Assembly (NCBI GenBank): GCA_015056975.1
Contig: SVFG01000022.1
Coordinates: 1-33,747 of the forward strand
DNA length: 33,747 bases
Direction: 5' to 3'
From: Lachnospiraceae bacterium
GTDB taxonomy: Bacteria > Bacillota > Clostridia > Lachnospirales > Lachnospiraceae
The number at the start of each line of letters is the position of its first letter. Within the stretch, counting starts at the first letter, position 1. The position numbers and the translations under genes are program-made. The notes below the pieces were generated by a model, which saw only the letters and a list, made by a program, of their open reading frames with translations, made no database searches and was not told the origin of the DNA. Shown here one piece after another: positions 1 through 8,399 of the stretch.

Positions 1-438
1 GGAAGCGTAGTTACCTATGTGCGTTTTGGTGAAAAGGTGTATTCCCCCATTATTGACAAGGGCGAGGCTGATTTTATTGTTTCCTTTGAAAAGCTGGAGG
101 CAGCCCGTTACTTGGAGTATCTGAAGAAGGATGGCCGAATCGTGGTAAATACCCAGGAAATCGACCCCATGCCCGTTATTACAGGTGCGGCACAGTATCC
201 TGAAAACCTGATTGAGAAGCTGAAGGCAGCAGGCGCTCAGGTAGATGCCATGGATTGTCTTTCCCTTGCAGAGGAGGCAGGCTCCTCCAAGGCGGTAAAT
301 ATCGTACTTATGGGCAGATTGTCCAAATATTTCGATTTGCCTGTAGAAAAATGGCAGAAGGCAATTGACGAATGCGTTCCCCCTAAATTTGCCGAGCTAA
401 ACCACAAGGCATTTTTACTCGGACGCGAGAGTGAGTAA
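1..438 (+). CDS. iorB: Indolepyruvate:ferredoxin oxidoreductase beta subunit, 3' part
   Basis: This is the C-terminal 145 codons of a gene that begins left of the window. The frame is open from base 1, reading GSVVTYVRFGEKVYSP, which matches the conserved GGxVxxxVRFG segment of the IorB/2-oxoacid:acceptor oxidoreductase gamma-type domain. The GTG at 19 is therefore not the start. By family, IorB pairs with the TPP-binding IorA to decarboxylate aryl pyruvates from Trp, Phe and Tyr to aryl-acyl-CoA, reducing ferredoxin in the cytoplasm. iorA is expected just upstream, outside the window. The gene ends in a clean intrinsic terminator 24 bp later, so it closes its operon. The family call is confident. 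Substrate preference cannot be read from this fragment. Confidence 0.85.
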   Translation, partial: GSVVTYVRFGEKVYSPIIDKGEADFIVSFEKLEAARYLEYLKKDGRIVVNTQEIDPMPVITGAAQYPENLIEKLKAAGAQVDAMDCLSLAEEAGSSKAVNIVLMGRLSKYFDLPVEKWQKAIDECVPPKFAELNHKAFLLGRESE

Positions 439-461
439 GCAGATATATAGAATGAATTGTG

Positions 462-489
462 AAGAGGATGTCTCGGACATCCTCTTTTT
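462..489 (+). terminator. Intrinsic terminator after iorB
   Basis: GAGGATGTC (464-472) pairs with GACATCCTC (476-484) around a 3-base TCG loop. The stem extends by A-T pairs into a TTTTT tract. It has the classic rho-independent form and lies 24 bp after the iorB stop. Confidence 0.85.
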
Positions 490-547
490 CTGTATGGGGA
501 GTTGTGAAGGCAGAGGAGCGGAAGGGTAGGGTTTTGTCCGTGATAGA

Positions 548-706
548 GACGGTGAGGATAGGATACCATGACCCAAGCAGTGCAATGTGAGCACATCGGC
601 CCTTGGCGAGGTCAAGGCGTGCGCGCCTTCGAGCCTAGTGCCGCTACGTTGCGAACTTTAGCGAGAGCGTGCCTGCGGTGGTTATGGTATCCTATCAGGC
701 ACCGTC
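548..706. other. Highly structured intergenic element (candidate ncRNA or MITE/REP-like repeat)
   Basis: This is the notable content of the 426-bp gene-free stretch 439-864. Arms 548-573 and 680-706 pair as 7 bp (GACGGTG/CACCGTC), a small internal loop, then 17 bp including one G-T pair. Inside are further hairpins: CCAAG/CTTGG enclosing GTGC/GCAC, AAGGCG-TGCG-CGCCTT (614-629), and CGCTA/TAGCG plus CCGC/GCGG. The core is more GC-rich than its flanks. A small ORF across it (568-795) shows no protein-like features. I do not recognise it as a known riboswitch, SRP RNA, 6S RNA or T-box. It could be a noncoding RNA or a non-autonomous palindromic repeat; genome copy number would separate these. 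The structure is certain and the function unknown. Confidence 0.6.
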
Positions 707-790
707 TTTACTATTATGTGATTTTCCTATCTTTTCGCTCTACTGCCGTACAATATTACAATCCATCAATTTTACTTTCCTATAAATCAT

Positions 791-818
791 TTTAAAGTGC
801 TTCATTTTGCGGTACAAT
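791..818 (+). promoter_or_regulatory. Possible promoter of the lacLM operon
   Basis: TTTAAA (791-796), a 16-bp spacer and TACAAT (813-818) lie 46 bp before lacL. A second candidate -10, TATAAA at 828-833 preceded by TGG, lies 10 bp further down. Neither has a good -35 element, which would fit an activator-dependent promoter, for example one served by the AraC-type regulator at 5612. The match alone is weak. Confidence 0.3.
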
Positions 819-864
819 TATCATGGTATAAACTTAGTATTATTGGGAGAAAGGAAACTTTGTT

Positions 865-2763
865 ATGAATGCAGATATCAAATGGCTGGATGACCCGGAA
901 GTTTTTCGGGTAAATCAGATGCCGGCTCACAGCGACCATGCTTTTTATCTGAATGAAGATGGTGTTTTGACAGGGGTGAATCCTCTGGTGCAGTCACTGG
1001 ACGGCGAGTGGGATTTTTGTTACTCGGTAAATTCTATGGAGCGTCCCGCAGAATTTTATAGGGAGGACTTTGATAAGAGTACCTTTGACAAGATTCAGGT
1101 GCCCGGACATATTGAGCTTGCAGGCTACGACAAAATACATTATATCAATGTAATGTACCCTTGGGAGGGACACATTTTCAGAAGACCTGCGCATAGTCTG
1201 GAGGGCAAAGTGCCGGTAGGAGACAGCTTTAGCGGAGCTTCTTACAATCCGGTAGGTTCTTATGTAAAATGCTTTGATTTGGAGCCCGGTTTGTGCGGAA
1301 AACGTGTCAGCATCTTTTTTGAAGGTGTGGAGCAGGCAATGTATGTATGGCTGAACGGACAGTTCGTGGGTTATGCGGAGGACAGTTTTACCCCTTCTGA
1401 GTTCGATTTGACTCCTTATATCAGGGAAAAGGGCAATGTGCTTGCGGTAGAAGTACACAAGAGATGCTGTGCAGCCTTTTTGGAGGACCAGGATTTCTTC
1501 CGCTTCTTTGGTATTTTCAGAAGTGTAAGTCTGCGCGCGAAGCCCGTTTTGCATGTGGATGATATGTGGGCAAAGCCGCTGCTTCTTACAGATAACGTAA
1601 GCGGAAGCTTATCACTGCAGTGCAAGGTATCTGCGGCGGAAGGTGTGTCCATGGAAGGCTGTAAGGCGAAAATATCTCTTCTTGATGCAAACCATGAAAG
1701 CTGCTTTGAGAAAGAGCTTCCCTTGAGTGCGGAGCTTTCCTTTGCACCGGAGGATATTGGTACGGTTATTCCCTGGGACAACCATAATCCCTATTTATAT
1801 ACGCTTGTCATCAGAATTTTTGATGCGGCAGGAGAGCTTACAGAGCTGGTTCCCTACAGAATCGGTTTCCGCAGAATTGAAATCAAAGACGGTGTGATTC
1901 TCTTTAACGGAAAGCGCATTATTTTTAACGGTGTGAACCGTCATGAGTGGAATGCGGAGCGCGGAAGATGTGTAACCATGGAGGATATGGAGTTTGATAT
2001 GAAGGTATTTAAAGAGAATCATATCAATTCCGTGAGAACCTGTCATTATCCCGACCAGATTGCATGGTACTATCTGTGTGATATAAACGGTATCTATATG
2101 ATTGCCGAGACTAATCTGGAGACCCATGGTTCCTGGGCAAAATTTGCTGCATGGGATTTGTCCTGGAATATGCCCGGCGATATGCCTCAGTGGAGAGAAT
2201 GCGTAGTAGACCGCGCAAGAAACAATTTTGAGACCTTTAAGAACCATACTTCTATCGTATTCTGGTCCCTTGGAAATGAATCCTACGCAGGGGAGAATCT
2301 GGCTGCCATGAACGCATATTTCAAAGAGGCGGATGACACCAGACTGGTGCACTATGAAGGTGTTGTGCACAATCGTTCATTAGAGGACAGAATCTCTGAT
2401 GTGGAGAGCAAAATGTATGAGAAGCCATGGGATATTGTAAGGTATCTGGAGAATAATCCCAAGAAGCCTTTCATTCTGTGTGAATATATGCATGATATGG
2501 GTAATTCCATGGGCGGCTTGAAAGCATATATGGATTTATTGGATAAATACCCGGGCTATCACGGAGGATTTATCTGGGATTATATTGATCAGGCAATTAT
2601 GGTAACGGATGAAGTGACGGGTGAGAAAGTGCTCCGTTACGGCGGAGATTTTGATGACAGACCGGCAGATTATGAGTTCTCGGCAGATGGTATTATGTTT
2701 GCGGACAGAACACCCAAGCCGGCAATGCAGGAGGTGAAATATTATTATGGCAAATATGAATAA
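865..2763 (+). CDS. lacL: Beta-galactosidase large subunit LacL (GH2)
   Basis: This 632-residue protein is the catalytic chain of a two-gene GH2 beta-galactosidase, which hydrolyses terminal beta-galactosides such as lactose. The order is sugar-binding domain (roughly 45-220), immunoglobulin-like domain (about 225-335) and TIM barrel (about 340-630). The acid/base is E472 in FWSLGNES and the nucleophile is E540 in ILCEYMHDMGNS, the E. coli LacZ E461 and E537 equivalents. The length matches lactobacillar LacL (about 626-628), and the LacZ C-terminal domain is missing here because lacM encodes it. There is no signal peptide, so the enzyme is cytoplasmic. The ATG at 865 follows AGAAAGGA at good spacing. 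It is first in an apparent operon with lacM and the GH43 gene. A non-lactose plant or host beta-galactoside is possible given the neighbours. Confidence 0.92.
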   Translation: MNADIKWLDDPEVFRVNQMPAHSDHAFYLNEDGVLTGVNPLVQSLDGEWDFCYSVNSMERPAEFYREDFDKSTFDKIQVPGHIELAGYDKIHYINVMYPWEGHIFRRPAHSLEGKVPVGDSFSGASYNPVGSYVKCFDLEPGLCGKRVSIFFEGVEQAMYVWLNGQFVGYAEDSFTPSEFDLTPYIREKGNVLAVEVHKRCCAAFLEDQDFFRFFGIFRSVSLRAKPVLHVDDMWAKPLLLTDNVSGSLSLQCKVSAAEGVSMEGCKAKISLLDANHESCFEKELPLSAELSFAPEDIGTVIPWDNHNPYLYTLVIRIFDAAGELTELVPYRIGFRRIEIKDGVILFNGKRIIFNGVNRHEWNAERGRCVTMEDMEFDMKVFKENHINSVRTCHYPDQIAWYYLCDINGIYMIAETNLETHGSWAKFAAWDLSWNMPGDMPQWRECVVDRARNNFETFKNHTSIVFWSLGNESYAGENLAAMNAYFKEADDTRLVHYEGVVHNRSLEDRISDVESKMYEKPWDIVRYLENNPKKPFILCEYMHDMGNSMGGLKAYMDLLDKYPGYHGGFIWDYIDQAIMVTDEVTGEKVLRYGGDFDDRPADYEFSADGIMFADRTPKPAMQEVKYYYGKYE

Positions 2764-3745
2764 CACAAAACTGCATGTGGTGTATGGTGATGCCACGCTG
2801 GGGCTGCACGGAGAAGGATTTGACTATATTTTTTCCTACGGCGGAGGTCCGGAGTCCATTGTAATTGACGGTAAGGAGTGGCTGTATCGAATCTTAAAGC
2901 CCACCTTCTGGAGAGCGACCACGGACAATGACAGAGGTAACCGTTTACATATGCGTTCCGGAATGTGGCTTTCTGCAGATATGTTTTTACCCTGCAGAGG
3001 AGTAAAGGTATGTATTGACGGCAACGAGGAACTTCCCAAGGCACCGATGAACAATCAGTTTGTGGGAAATGAGACGGCAGAAAATGTAAGCATTACATTT
3101 ACCTACATTACGATTACGGTACCGGAGACAAAGGTGGAGGTTACCTATGATATCACACCTGATGGTAAGATGGTAGTGACAGCTCATTATTTCGGCAATG
3201 ATAAGCTGCCGGAGCTTCCGGTGTTTGGTATGCGCTTTGTTATGCCTACCAAGGCGGACGGTTTTACCTATAAGGGATTGTCAGGTGAGACCTACCCTGA
3301 CAGAATGGCGGGAGGTATTCCCGGAATTTACGAGGTGGAGGGACTTCCTGTCACCAAGTATGTTGTGCCTCAGGACTGTGGCGTACATATGGATACCGAA
3401 TGGGTGAAAATTTACCGCAGCAGAGTGCAGAGCAATGTGGGCAGAGATATTAAGGTATACGGTACCAAAGAGGATAAGCCTCTTGACAGATTTGGTATTC
3501 AGATTTCAGCACATAATGAGAAATTTGCTTTTTCCTGTCTTCCTTATACTGCGGAGGAGCTGGAAAATGCTACCCATCAGGAGGCACTTCCCCCTGCAAG
3601 AAGAACGGTTCTTTGTGTGCTTGGCAGAGTGAGAGGCGTAGGCGGTTTCGACAGCTGGGGTGCAGATGTGGAGGATGCTTACCGCATAAGTGCTGCGGAG
3701 GATATTACATTTTCTTTCGAGATTTTCCCGGTAAAGAACAGCTAA
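2747..3745 (+). CDS. lacM: Beta-galactosidase small subunit LacM
   Basis: This 332-residue protein corresponds to the C-terminal Bgal_small_N domain of LacZ. The conserved FWRATTDNDRG motif lies near residues 49-60, and the chain ends in a beta-supersandwich (…GVGGFDSWG…). It must pair with LacL to complete the active site. The gene starts inside lacL with a 17-bp overlap in another frame. A strong Shine-Dalgarno, AGGAGGTG at 2729-2736, lies within lacL, so the subunits are translationally coupled and made near 1:1. From memory, the same 17-bp overlap is described for Lactobacillus lacLM. The length is slightly above the usual about 318. It is followed 42 bp later by the GH43 gene in the same direction. 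Confidence 0.92.
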   Translation: MANMNNTKLHVVYGDATLGLHGEGFDYIFSYGGGPESIVIDGKEWLYRILKPTFWRATTDNDRGNRLHMRSGMWLSADMFLPCRGVKVCIDGNEELPKAPMNNQFVGNETAENVSITFTYITITVPETKVEVTYDITPDGKMVVTAHYFGNDKLPELPVFGMRFVMPTKADGFTYKGLSGETYPDRMAGGIPGIYEVEGLPVTKYVVPQDCGVHMDTEWVKIYRSRVQSNVGRDIKVYGTKEDKPLDRFGIQISAHNEKFAFSCLPYTAEELENATHQEALPPARRTVLCVLGRVRGVGGFDSWGADVEDAYRISAAEDITFSFEIFPVKNS

Positions 3746-3787
3746 AGGGAAATGGAAGAAATTAGGAAGAAAGGGTAGGAAAATAAA

Positions 3788-5425
3788 GTGAAATATGGTA
3801 AACTTTTGTTAGCGCTGGTCGTTGCGGCGGTCATGTTTTGCGGCTGCGGACAAAAAGACGCACCGGTTTCTGAAAGCAAAGATGCAGAGACCGGACAAAT
3901 AGAATCCACGGATAATTCCGTGGAACAGACCGAATCCGATGCGGAGACGGAAGAAACGGAGGAAACTATGAGTAAAGCAGAATTGGCAGCATCCTATTTT
4001 GAAGGATTAAAAGCAAATTTGGGTTATAAGGGCATCAATGAGACGAATCCTTTGATGACACAGCGTTTCGGCGCAGACCCTTATGCAATGGAGTATGATG
4101 GCAGAGTGTATTTTTACATGACCGCGGACAGCTTTGAGTATGACGCAGCAGGTAATGTAAAGGAGAATTCTTACAGTACCATTAATACAATCAATGTAAT
4201 TTCCACAGATGATATGGTAAACTTTACGGACCATGGTGCAGTATATGCTGCAGGTCCTAACGGCGCAGCAAAATGGGCGCGTAATTCCTGGGCACCCGCG
4301 GCAGCATGGAAGATGATGAACGGTAAGCCCAAATTCTTCCTGTATTTTGCAGATGCAGGCGGAGGAATCGGTGTACTTACTTCAGACAGCCCTACAGGTC
4401 CCTTTGTTGATCCTCTCGGAAAAGGTCTGATTACCAGAGATATGCCCAATTGCGGAAATGTATTGTGGCTGTTTGACCCTGCTGTTTTGGTGGATGATGA
4501 CGGTAAGGCATATATCTACTTTGGTGGTGGTGTTCCTCAGGATAAGATTTCAGCTCCCGGTACCGGACGTGTGGCACAGCTTAGTGAAAGCATGATTGGT
4601 ATCGAAGGAGAGCCGGTTGCGCTGGATGTACCTTATCTGTTTGAGGATTCCGGTATCCACAAGTATGGTAACAAGTATTATTATACATACTGCTCCAACT
4701 GGCAGGTGGATGCAGAAGGTACTGCTAAATACGGCTTTACCAATGCAGAGATTATCAGCATGGAAAGCGACAGCCCCATGGGTCCCTTTGTATTCAAGGA
4801 GAAGATTTTAGAGAATCCCGGAAAATACTGCGGACTGTACGGAAACAACCATCACTGCGTATTCTCCTTTAAGGATGAGTGGTATATTGCATATCATACC
4901 AGAATGCTTGAGAAGAAGATGGGTATTGAGCATGGCTATCGTGCTACCAGTGTTGATAAATTTGAGATGGGTGAGGATGGTACCATCGGTATCATCAAGC
5001 AGACCACAGACGGTAGAGAACAGCTTAAGTATGTTGATGCATATGCCAAGAATCAGGCAGTAACCATGGCGGTTATGAGCGGTCTTGAAACAAAGCCTCT
5101 TACAGAAAAGGGCTCTGACATGATTCTTACAGGCATTGACAGTGGTGATTTTATGAAGGTTCAGGGTGTTGATTTTGGTGACACCACACCTGCAAAGCTG
5201 AATGCAATGATCAGAACCACGGCAGAGAAGGGCGAAAAGTGCGCAATTCAGGTGCGCATCGACAAAATGTACGGTGATGTTATCGGCTATGTTTATGTAG
5301 AAGATTCAGCAGACTTTGCAAATTGCCAGACTGTACTTGAGAAGGAAGTGACAGGCGTGCATGATTTGTTCTTCATTTTCAGCGGAAACGGATATGAGAT
5401 GGAGTCATGGTCATTTGAGAAATAA
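3788..5425 (+). CDS. GH43 glycosidase lipoprotein with C-terminal CBM6-like domain
   Basis: This 545-residue surface lipoprotein is probably an arabinofuranosidase, xylosidase or related exo-enzyme. A hydrophobic signal (residues 4-17) ends in a Cys pair (C18/C20), giving a lipobox. An acidic Ser/Thr/Glu linker follows to about residue 62. The five-bladed GH43 domain spans about 75-410. The catalytic triad is visible as D97 (GADPYAMEYDG), D230 (FDPAVLVDDDGKAYIYFGG) and E286 (FEDSGIHKYGNKYYYTY). Residues about 430-545 look like a CBM6 beta-sandwich. The start is GTG, because the nearby ATG at 3795 is out of frame and AGGAAA precedes the GTG. It probably shares the lacLM transcript and trims side chains outside the cell before import. 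GH43 specificity is too varied to name the substrate. Confidence 0.85.
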   Translation: MKYGKLLLALVVAAVMFCGCGQKDAPVSESKDAETGQIESTDNSVEQTESDAETEETEETMSKAELAASYFEGLKANLGYKGINETNPLMTQRFGADPYAMEYDGRVYFYMTADSFEYDAAGNVKENSYSTINTINVISTDDMVNFTDHGAVYAAGPNGAAKWARNSWAPAAAWKMMNGKPKFFLYFADAGGGIGVLTSDSPTGPFVDPLGKGLITRDMPNCGNVLWLFDPAVLVDDDGKAYIYFGGGVPQDKISAPGTGRVAQLSESMIGIEGEPVALDVPYLFEDSGIHKYGNKYYYTYCSNWQVDAEGTAKYGFTNAEIISMESDSPMGPFVFKEKILENPGKYCGLYGNNHHCVFSFKDEWYIAYHTRMLEKKMGIEHGYRATSVDKFEMGEDGTIGIIKQTTDGREQLKYVDAYAKNQAVTMAVMSGLETKPLTEKGSDMILTGIDSGDFMKVQGVDFGDTTPAKLNAMIRTTAEKGEKCAIQVRIDKMYGDVIGYVYVEDSADFANCQTVLEKEVTGVHDLFFIFSGNGYEMESWSFEK

Positions 5426-5448
5426 AAGATTACAAATTTAGTTGAAGG

Positions 5449-5486
5449 GCCTGCAGACGATTGAATAGCTGCAGGTCTTTCTTTGC
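5449..5486 (+). terminator. Terminator after lacLM-GH43
   Basis: CCTGCAG (5450-5456) pairs with CTGCAGG (5469-5475) over a 12-base loop, followed by TCTTTCTTT. It lies 24 bp after the GH43 stop and closes the operon before the AraC-type regulator. Confidence 0.65.
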
Positions 5487-5536
5487 TGTTAAAAAAGTTG
5501 CATATTGCAAAGAAAATGTTAATAGATGTGTATTTT

Positions 5537-5564
5537 TTGCATTAAAATAATGCTATATTATATC
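5537..5564 (+). promoter_or_regulatory. Promoter region with small palindrome upstream of the AraC-type gene
   Basis: TTGCAT (5537-5542) is 16 bp from TATATC (5559-5564), and TGC-TATATT (5551-5559) could be an extended -10. The perfect short palindrome GCATT-AAAAT-AATGC (5539-5553) overlaps the spacer and could be an operator, possibly for autoregulation. This is inference from position only. Confidence 0.35.
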
Positions 5565-5611
5565 TAAATAGTGAAGTTTTTGAGCGCTATTGTTTATGTT
5601 GGAGGGATGTT

Positions 5612-6478
5612 ATGCAGACAGTACCGAGTAAGTATTTGATTGTATTGGATAATGACATTATGTGTGAATGTAAAGATATCAGTATGGGGTATGACGCAAG
5701 GAATGTACTGCATAATCACGATGGATATGAACTGCTTCTTCTGATAAACGGCAGTCTGGACGTTTATTCCGAAGGAGACGGTAAGTCACTGGGGCGGGGA
5801 GATTTGGTTTGTGTTAAGGCTAACTGTTTTCACCATGTCAGATTAAACAGTCCGGGTGTGTATGACAGGGTTGTAATCAATTTCCGTGAAAATGTGTTGG
5901 AGAGGCTTTGTACGGAGAAAACTGATTTGGGAAAATGCTTCATTTCAAAGGGAGTGGGGAAACTAAATTACCTGCATTTGGATGAAGAACAGGTCCAGCG
6001 GTTTCTACAATATGCAAGAGAATTGCAGGCAGCACTTAAGGAAGGCGGCTTTGGCGCAGATGTATTGTCCTATGCATTGCTCACACAGCTTCTGGTTATG
6101 ACAAATAAGTGTATTTGTGAAAATGTTTTGACAGAGCACAAGGGCATTATGCCCAAGCTGGTGTCAGAAACATTTGCGTATATCGACAAGCATTTGACAG
6201 AGGAGTTGTCACTGTCGGTATTGGAAAAGCAATTGCAGTATAATGGAATATATATCAGCAGATGCTTTAAAAGGGTGATGGGAATTACATTGCAACAATA
6301 CATTATCGCAAAGAGATGCTCGCTTGCGCAGCAATATCTGGCACAGGGATACAGCCCGTGTGATGCCTGTTTTATGACCGGCTTTAATAATTATTCCAGC
6401 TTTTCAAGAACCTTTTTGCAACAGATAGGTGTGTCGCCCAAGAAATATCAGTTGATGCAAATGAAGACGAAGATTTGA
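5612..6478 (+). CDS. AraC-family transcriptional regulator
   Basis: This 288-residue protein has an N-terminal cupin-like sensor, with the pattern HNHDGYELLLLINGSLDVY then GRGDLVCVKANCFHHV at about residues 33-85. Its C-terminal AraC/XylS domain (about 190-285) has two helix-turn-helices. The first is ELSLSVLEKQL…YISRCFKRVMG. The second contains the diagnostic ACFMTGFNNYSSFSRTF…GVSPKKYQ. Such proteins bind a sugar through the cupin and activate nearby catabolic genes. It sits between lacLM-GH43 and the sugar-binding lipoprotein, so control of both is likely though not shown. GGAGGG precedes the ATG. It has its own terminator, so it is monocistronic. Confidence 0.9.
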   Translation: MQTVPSKYLIVLDNDIMCECKDISMGYDARNVLHNHDGYELLLLINGSLDVYSEGDGKSLGRGDLVCVKANCFHHVRLNSPGVYDRVVINFRENVLERLCTEKTDLGKCFISKGVGKLNYLHLDEEQVQRFLQYARELQAALKEGGFGADVLSYALLTQLLVMTNKCICENVLTEHKGIMPKLVSETFAYIDKHLTEELSLSVLEKQLQYNGIYISRCFKRVMGITLQQYIIAKRCSLAQQYLAQGYSPCDACFMTGFNNYSSFSRTFLQQIGVSPKKYQLMQMKTKI

Positions 6479-6484
6479 AGGATG

Positions 6485-6530
6485 CCATGTGACAAGATTA
6501 AGCATAAACCTTTGCCACATGGTTATTTAT
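6485..6530 (+). terminator. Probable terminator after the AraC-type gene
   Basis: CCATGTG (6485-6491) pairs with CACATGG (6516-6522), followed by TTATTTATTTG. The 24-base loop is long, so confidence is moderate. Confidence 0.5.
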
Positions 6531-6745
6531 TTGCCAAAAGCAACTAAAAAGAAGTTTAATTGTGCAAAAAAACTGGTTGTTCTTTTTGTATTTGCTGGCA
6601 GGGAGTGTGTGATATTCTGATTAAAGAAGAGGGGGATGGCAAAGCAAAGTAATGATACGAATCTTCCGCAGGGAAATGTGAAGGTATTGGTATCCGGAAC
6701 CGATAGCTGACAAAACGCGGAGGTTGTATAATAAGGAGGATGAAA

Positions 6746-8224
6746 ATGAAAAATAAAATTTTAAAACGAATTTTGACGGCTATATTGGCAACAGTGATGT
6801 CTTTTAGCATTGCCGGTTGCGGTAATACTGCTGGTTCTGAAGTGACCGGTAGCAATGAAACGGAGACAACGGACAGTACAGAGGCGGCGTCTGATGAAAG
6901 CTCCGAACAGAAGTCTACAGAAGAGGACCTTGGAGCATATTCTATCAGAACAGATGCAAATGGGAACAAGATTGACCTTGGCGGTATTGAAATTATCGTA
7001 CGTGATTTCAATGCAGGAGACGGTACAAGACCGGAAGCTACAGATGCTTATACAGAGGCAAGATATGAATATATAGATTGGGCACAGGAGACCTACAATT
7101 TTACAATCAAAGAAATGGCAATGGGAGATTGGGGAAGCTGTGTTCAGGATCTGGTTGATTATGTTGCGATTGGAGGAGATGATAATTATTATATCTTCCA
7201 TATGCGTACAGCAGATGAAGTGTTTGCGGCAATTAACAGTGATCTTGTATATGACGCTGCAACTCTTAGCTGTGTTGATTTCACAGAAGATAAATGGGTT
7301 GATGCAGTCAGTGAATTGTATGGTAAGGGTGATTCCATATATGGCTTCCGTTCCTATAATATCAGTAATGCGCTTGGCGGAAGAGGAATGTATTTCAACA
7401 AGAGAATTCTTCAGGAGGCAGGTATTAATCCACAGGATATCTATGAATGGCAGGAATCCGGTGAGTGGACATGGAAAAAGTTTGAAGAGGTATGTTCAGC
7501 AGTAGAAGCGGATACCGACAATGACGGTGTTATAGACCGTTATGCGATGGCGGGTCCCAAGAGTATTTGGTTTACCATGGCGGTGTACTCAAATGCAGGT
7601 AATTTTATAGGAAAAGACAATTTGGGTAAATTTTTCAATGACCTTGAGAGTGGTGTAACCATGGAGGCTTTGAATTGGGCAAACGGTATCTGGAATACAT
7701 ATGATGCGCATAAAGCTTATCCGGAGGATGCAGCATGGAATTATTGGGAAACCGTATTTATGAATGGTGAGGCAGCATTTGCGGCAGCAGAACTTTGGAG
7801 AGCAGGAAGCATTGGTTCAACCTTGCTTGATGATTTTGGATTTGTATGTTATCCCAAGGGACCAAACGCAACAGAATATGCTAATGTCTGTTCGGATGCA
7901 GCGTATTACATACCTTCGTGCTATGATGCCGAAAAGGCGTGGAAAATTATGTTCGCATATGATTTGTATACTGAGCCGGTTCCGGGCTTTGAAGATTATG
8001 CACCGTGGAGATCCGGATTTTATCAGCAGTTTAAGGATACGGAGTCTGTAGATTATACGGTCGTAAGACTGATGGAGTGTGCACGTCCTGCCTATGATAC
8101 ATCTGTTCCGGGGGCAAGTCCCGATGATGTAATCAACGGTATTACAGAGGACAACACACCTGCACAACAGGCAGAGAGCTTAAGACCTACATGGGCAGCA
8201 TTGATAGATGCGGTAAATCAGTAA
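6746..8224 (+). CDS. Extracellular sugar-binding lipoprotein (ABC transporter SBP, family 1-like)
   Basis: This 492-residue protein is a predicted carbohydrate-binding component of an ABC importer, tethered outside the membrane. The signal peptide has basic residues, a hydrophobic run and the lipobox SIAGC (lipid-modified C25). A Ser/Thr/Glu-rich linker to about residue 55 leads into an SBP fold with GMYFNKRILQEAG and EWTWKKFEEVCSAVEADTDNDGVIDRYAM; the DTDNDGVID loop looks calcium-binding. The ATG at 6746 sits 5 bp after AAGGAGGA (6733-6740), better than the in-frame ATG at 6740 that overlaps it. No permease or ATPase gene lies nearby; a strong terminator follows, and the next gene is an oxidoreductase. 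It must borrow transporter subunits encoded elsewhere or act only as a binding protein. Confidence 0.85.
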   Translation: MKNKILKRILTAILATVMSFSIAGCGNTAGSEVTGSNETETTDSTEAASDESSEQKSTEEDLGAYSIRTDANGNKIDLGGIEIIVRDFNAGDGTRPEATDAYTEARYEYIDWAQETYNFTIKEMAMGDWGSCVQDLVDYVAIGGDDNYYIFHMRTADEVFAAINSDLVYDAATLSCVDFTEDKWVDAVSELYGKGDSIYGFRSYNISNALGGRGMYFNKRILQEAGINPQDIYEWQESGEWTWKKFEEVCSAVEADTDNDGVIDRYAMAGPKSIWFTMAVYSNAGNFIGKDNLGKFFNDLESGVTMEALNWANGIWNTYDAHKAYPEDAAWNYWETVFMNGEAAFAAAELWRAGSIGSTLLDDFGFVCYPKGPNATEYANVCSDAAYYIPSCYDAEKAWKIMFAYDLYTEPVPGFEDYAPWRSGFYQQFKDTESVDYTVVRLMECARPAYDTSVPGASPDDVINGITEDNTPAQQAESLRPTWAALIDAVNQ

Positions 8225-8240
8225 CATTTTGAAATACACA

Positions 8241-8286
8241 ATGCAAAAGAGAAGTGGTATTTTCCGGGTACCGCTTTTCTTTGCAT
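8241..8286. terminator. Strong bidirectional-type terminator after the SBP gene
   Basis: ATGCAAAAGAGAAGTGGTA and TACCGCTTTTCTTTGCAT pair over nearly their whole length, with G-T pairs and one bulge, around a TTTTCCGGG loop. A-rich and T-rich flanks on the two sides allow termination in either direction. Confidence 0.75.
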
Positions 8287-8301
8287 ATGTTTAGGGACTT
8301 C

Positions 8302-8331
8302 TTGACAGCAGACAGGTAAAAAGAGTATGCT
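8302..8331 (+). promoter_or_regulatory. Promoter for the Gfo/Idh gene
   Basis: A consensus TTGACA (8302-8307) lies 18 bp from TATGCT (8326-8331), just after the SBP terminator and about 70 bp before the oxidoreductase gene. The -35 is good and the -10 is imperfect. Confidence 0.5.
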
Positions 8332-8362
8332 TGATCATATAGAGAAATAAGGATAAAGCAAT

Positions 8363-8384
8363 AAAGCAGAGGGACATCTGCTTT
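8363..8384 (+). promoter_or_regulatory. Hairpin just before the Gfo/Idh start, SD-like bases in its loop
   Basis: AAAGCAGA (8363-8370) and TCTGCTTT (8377-8384) form an 8-bp perfect stem around GGGACA. The only SD-like bases for an ATG at 8385 lie in that loop. A second in-frame ATG at 8400 has its own GGGACAG just outside the hairpin. The fold could control translation or simply show that 8400 is the true start. Confidence 0.4.
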
Positions 8385-8399
8385 ATGCATGGGACAGTT

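Noticed and set aside
568-795. Small forward frame across the folded element
   Set aside because: The product has no domain or sensible composition, and the bases are explained by the inverted repeats.
5580-5600. cre-like AGCGCT site before the AraC-type gene
   Set aside because: TTGAGCGCTATTG has the central AGCGCT but fails at least three fixed outer positions of the cre pattern.
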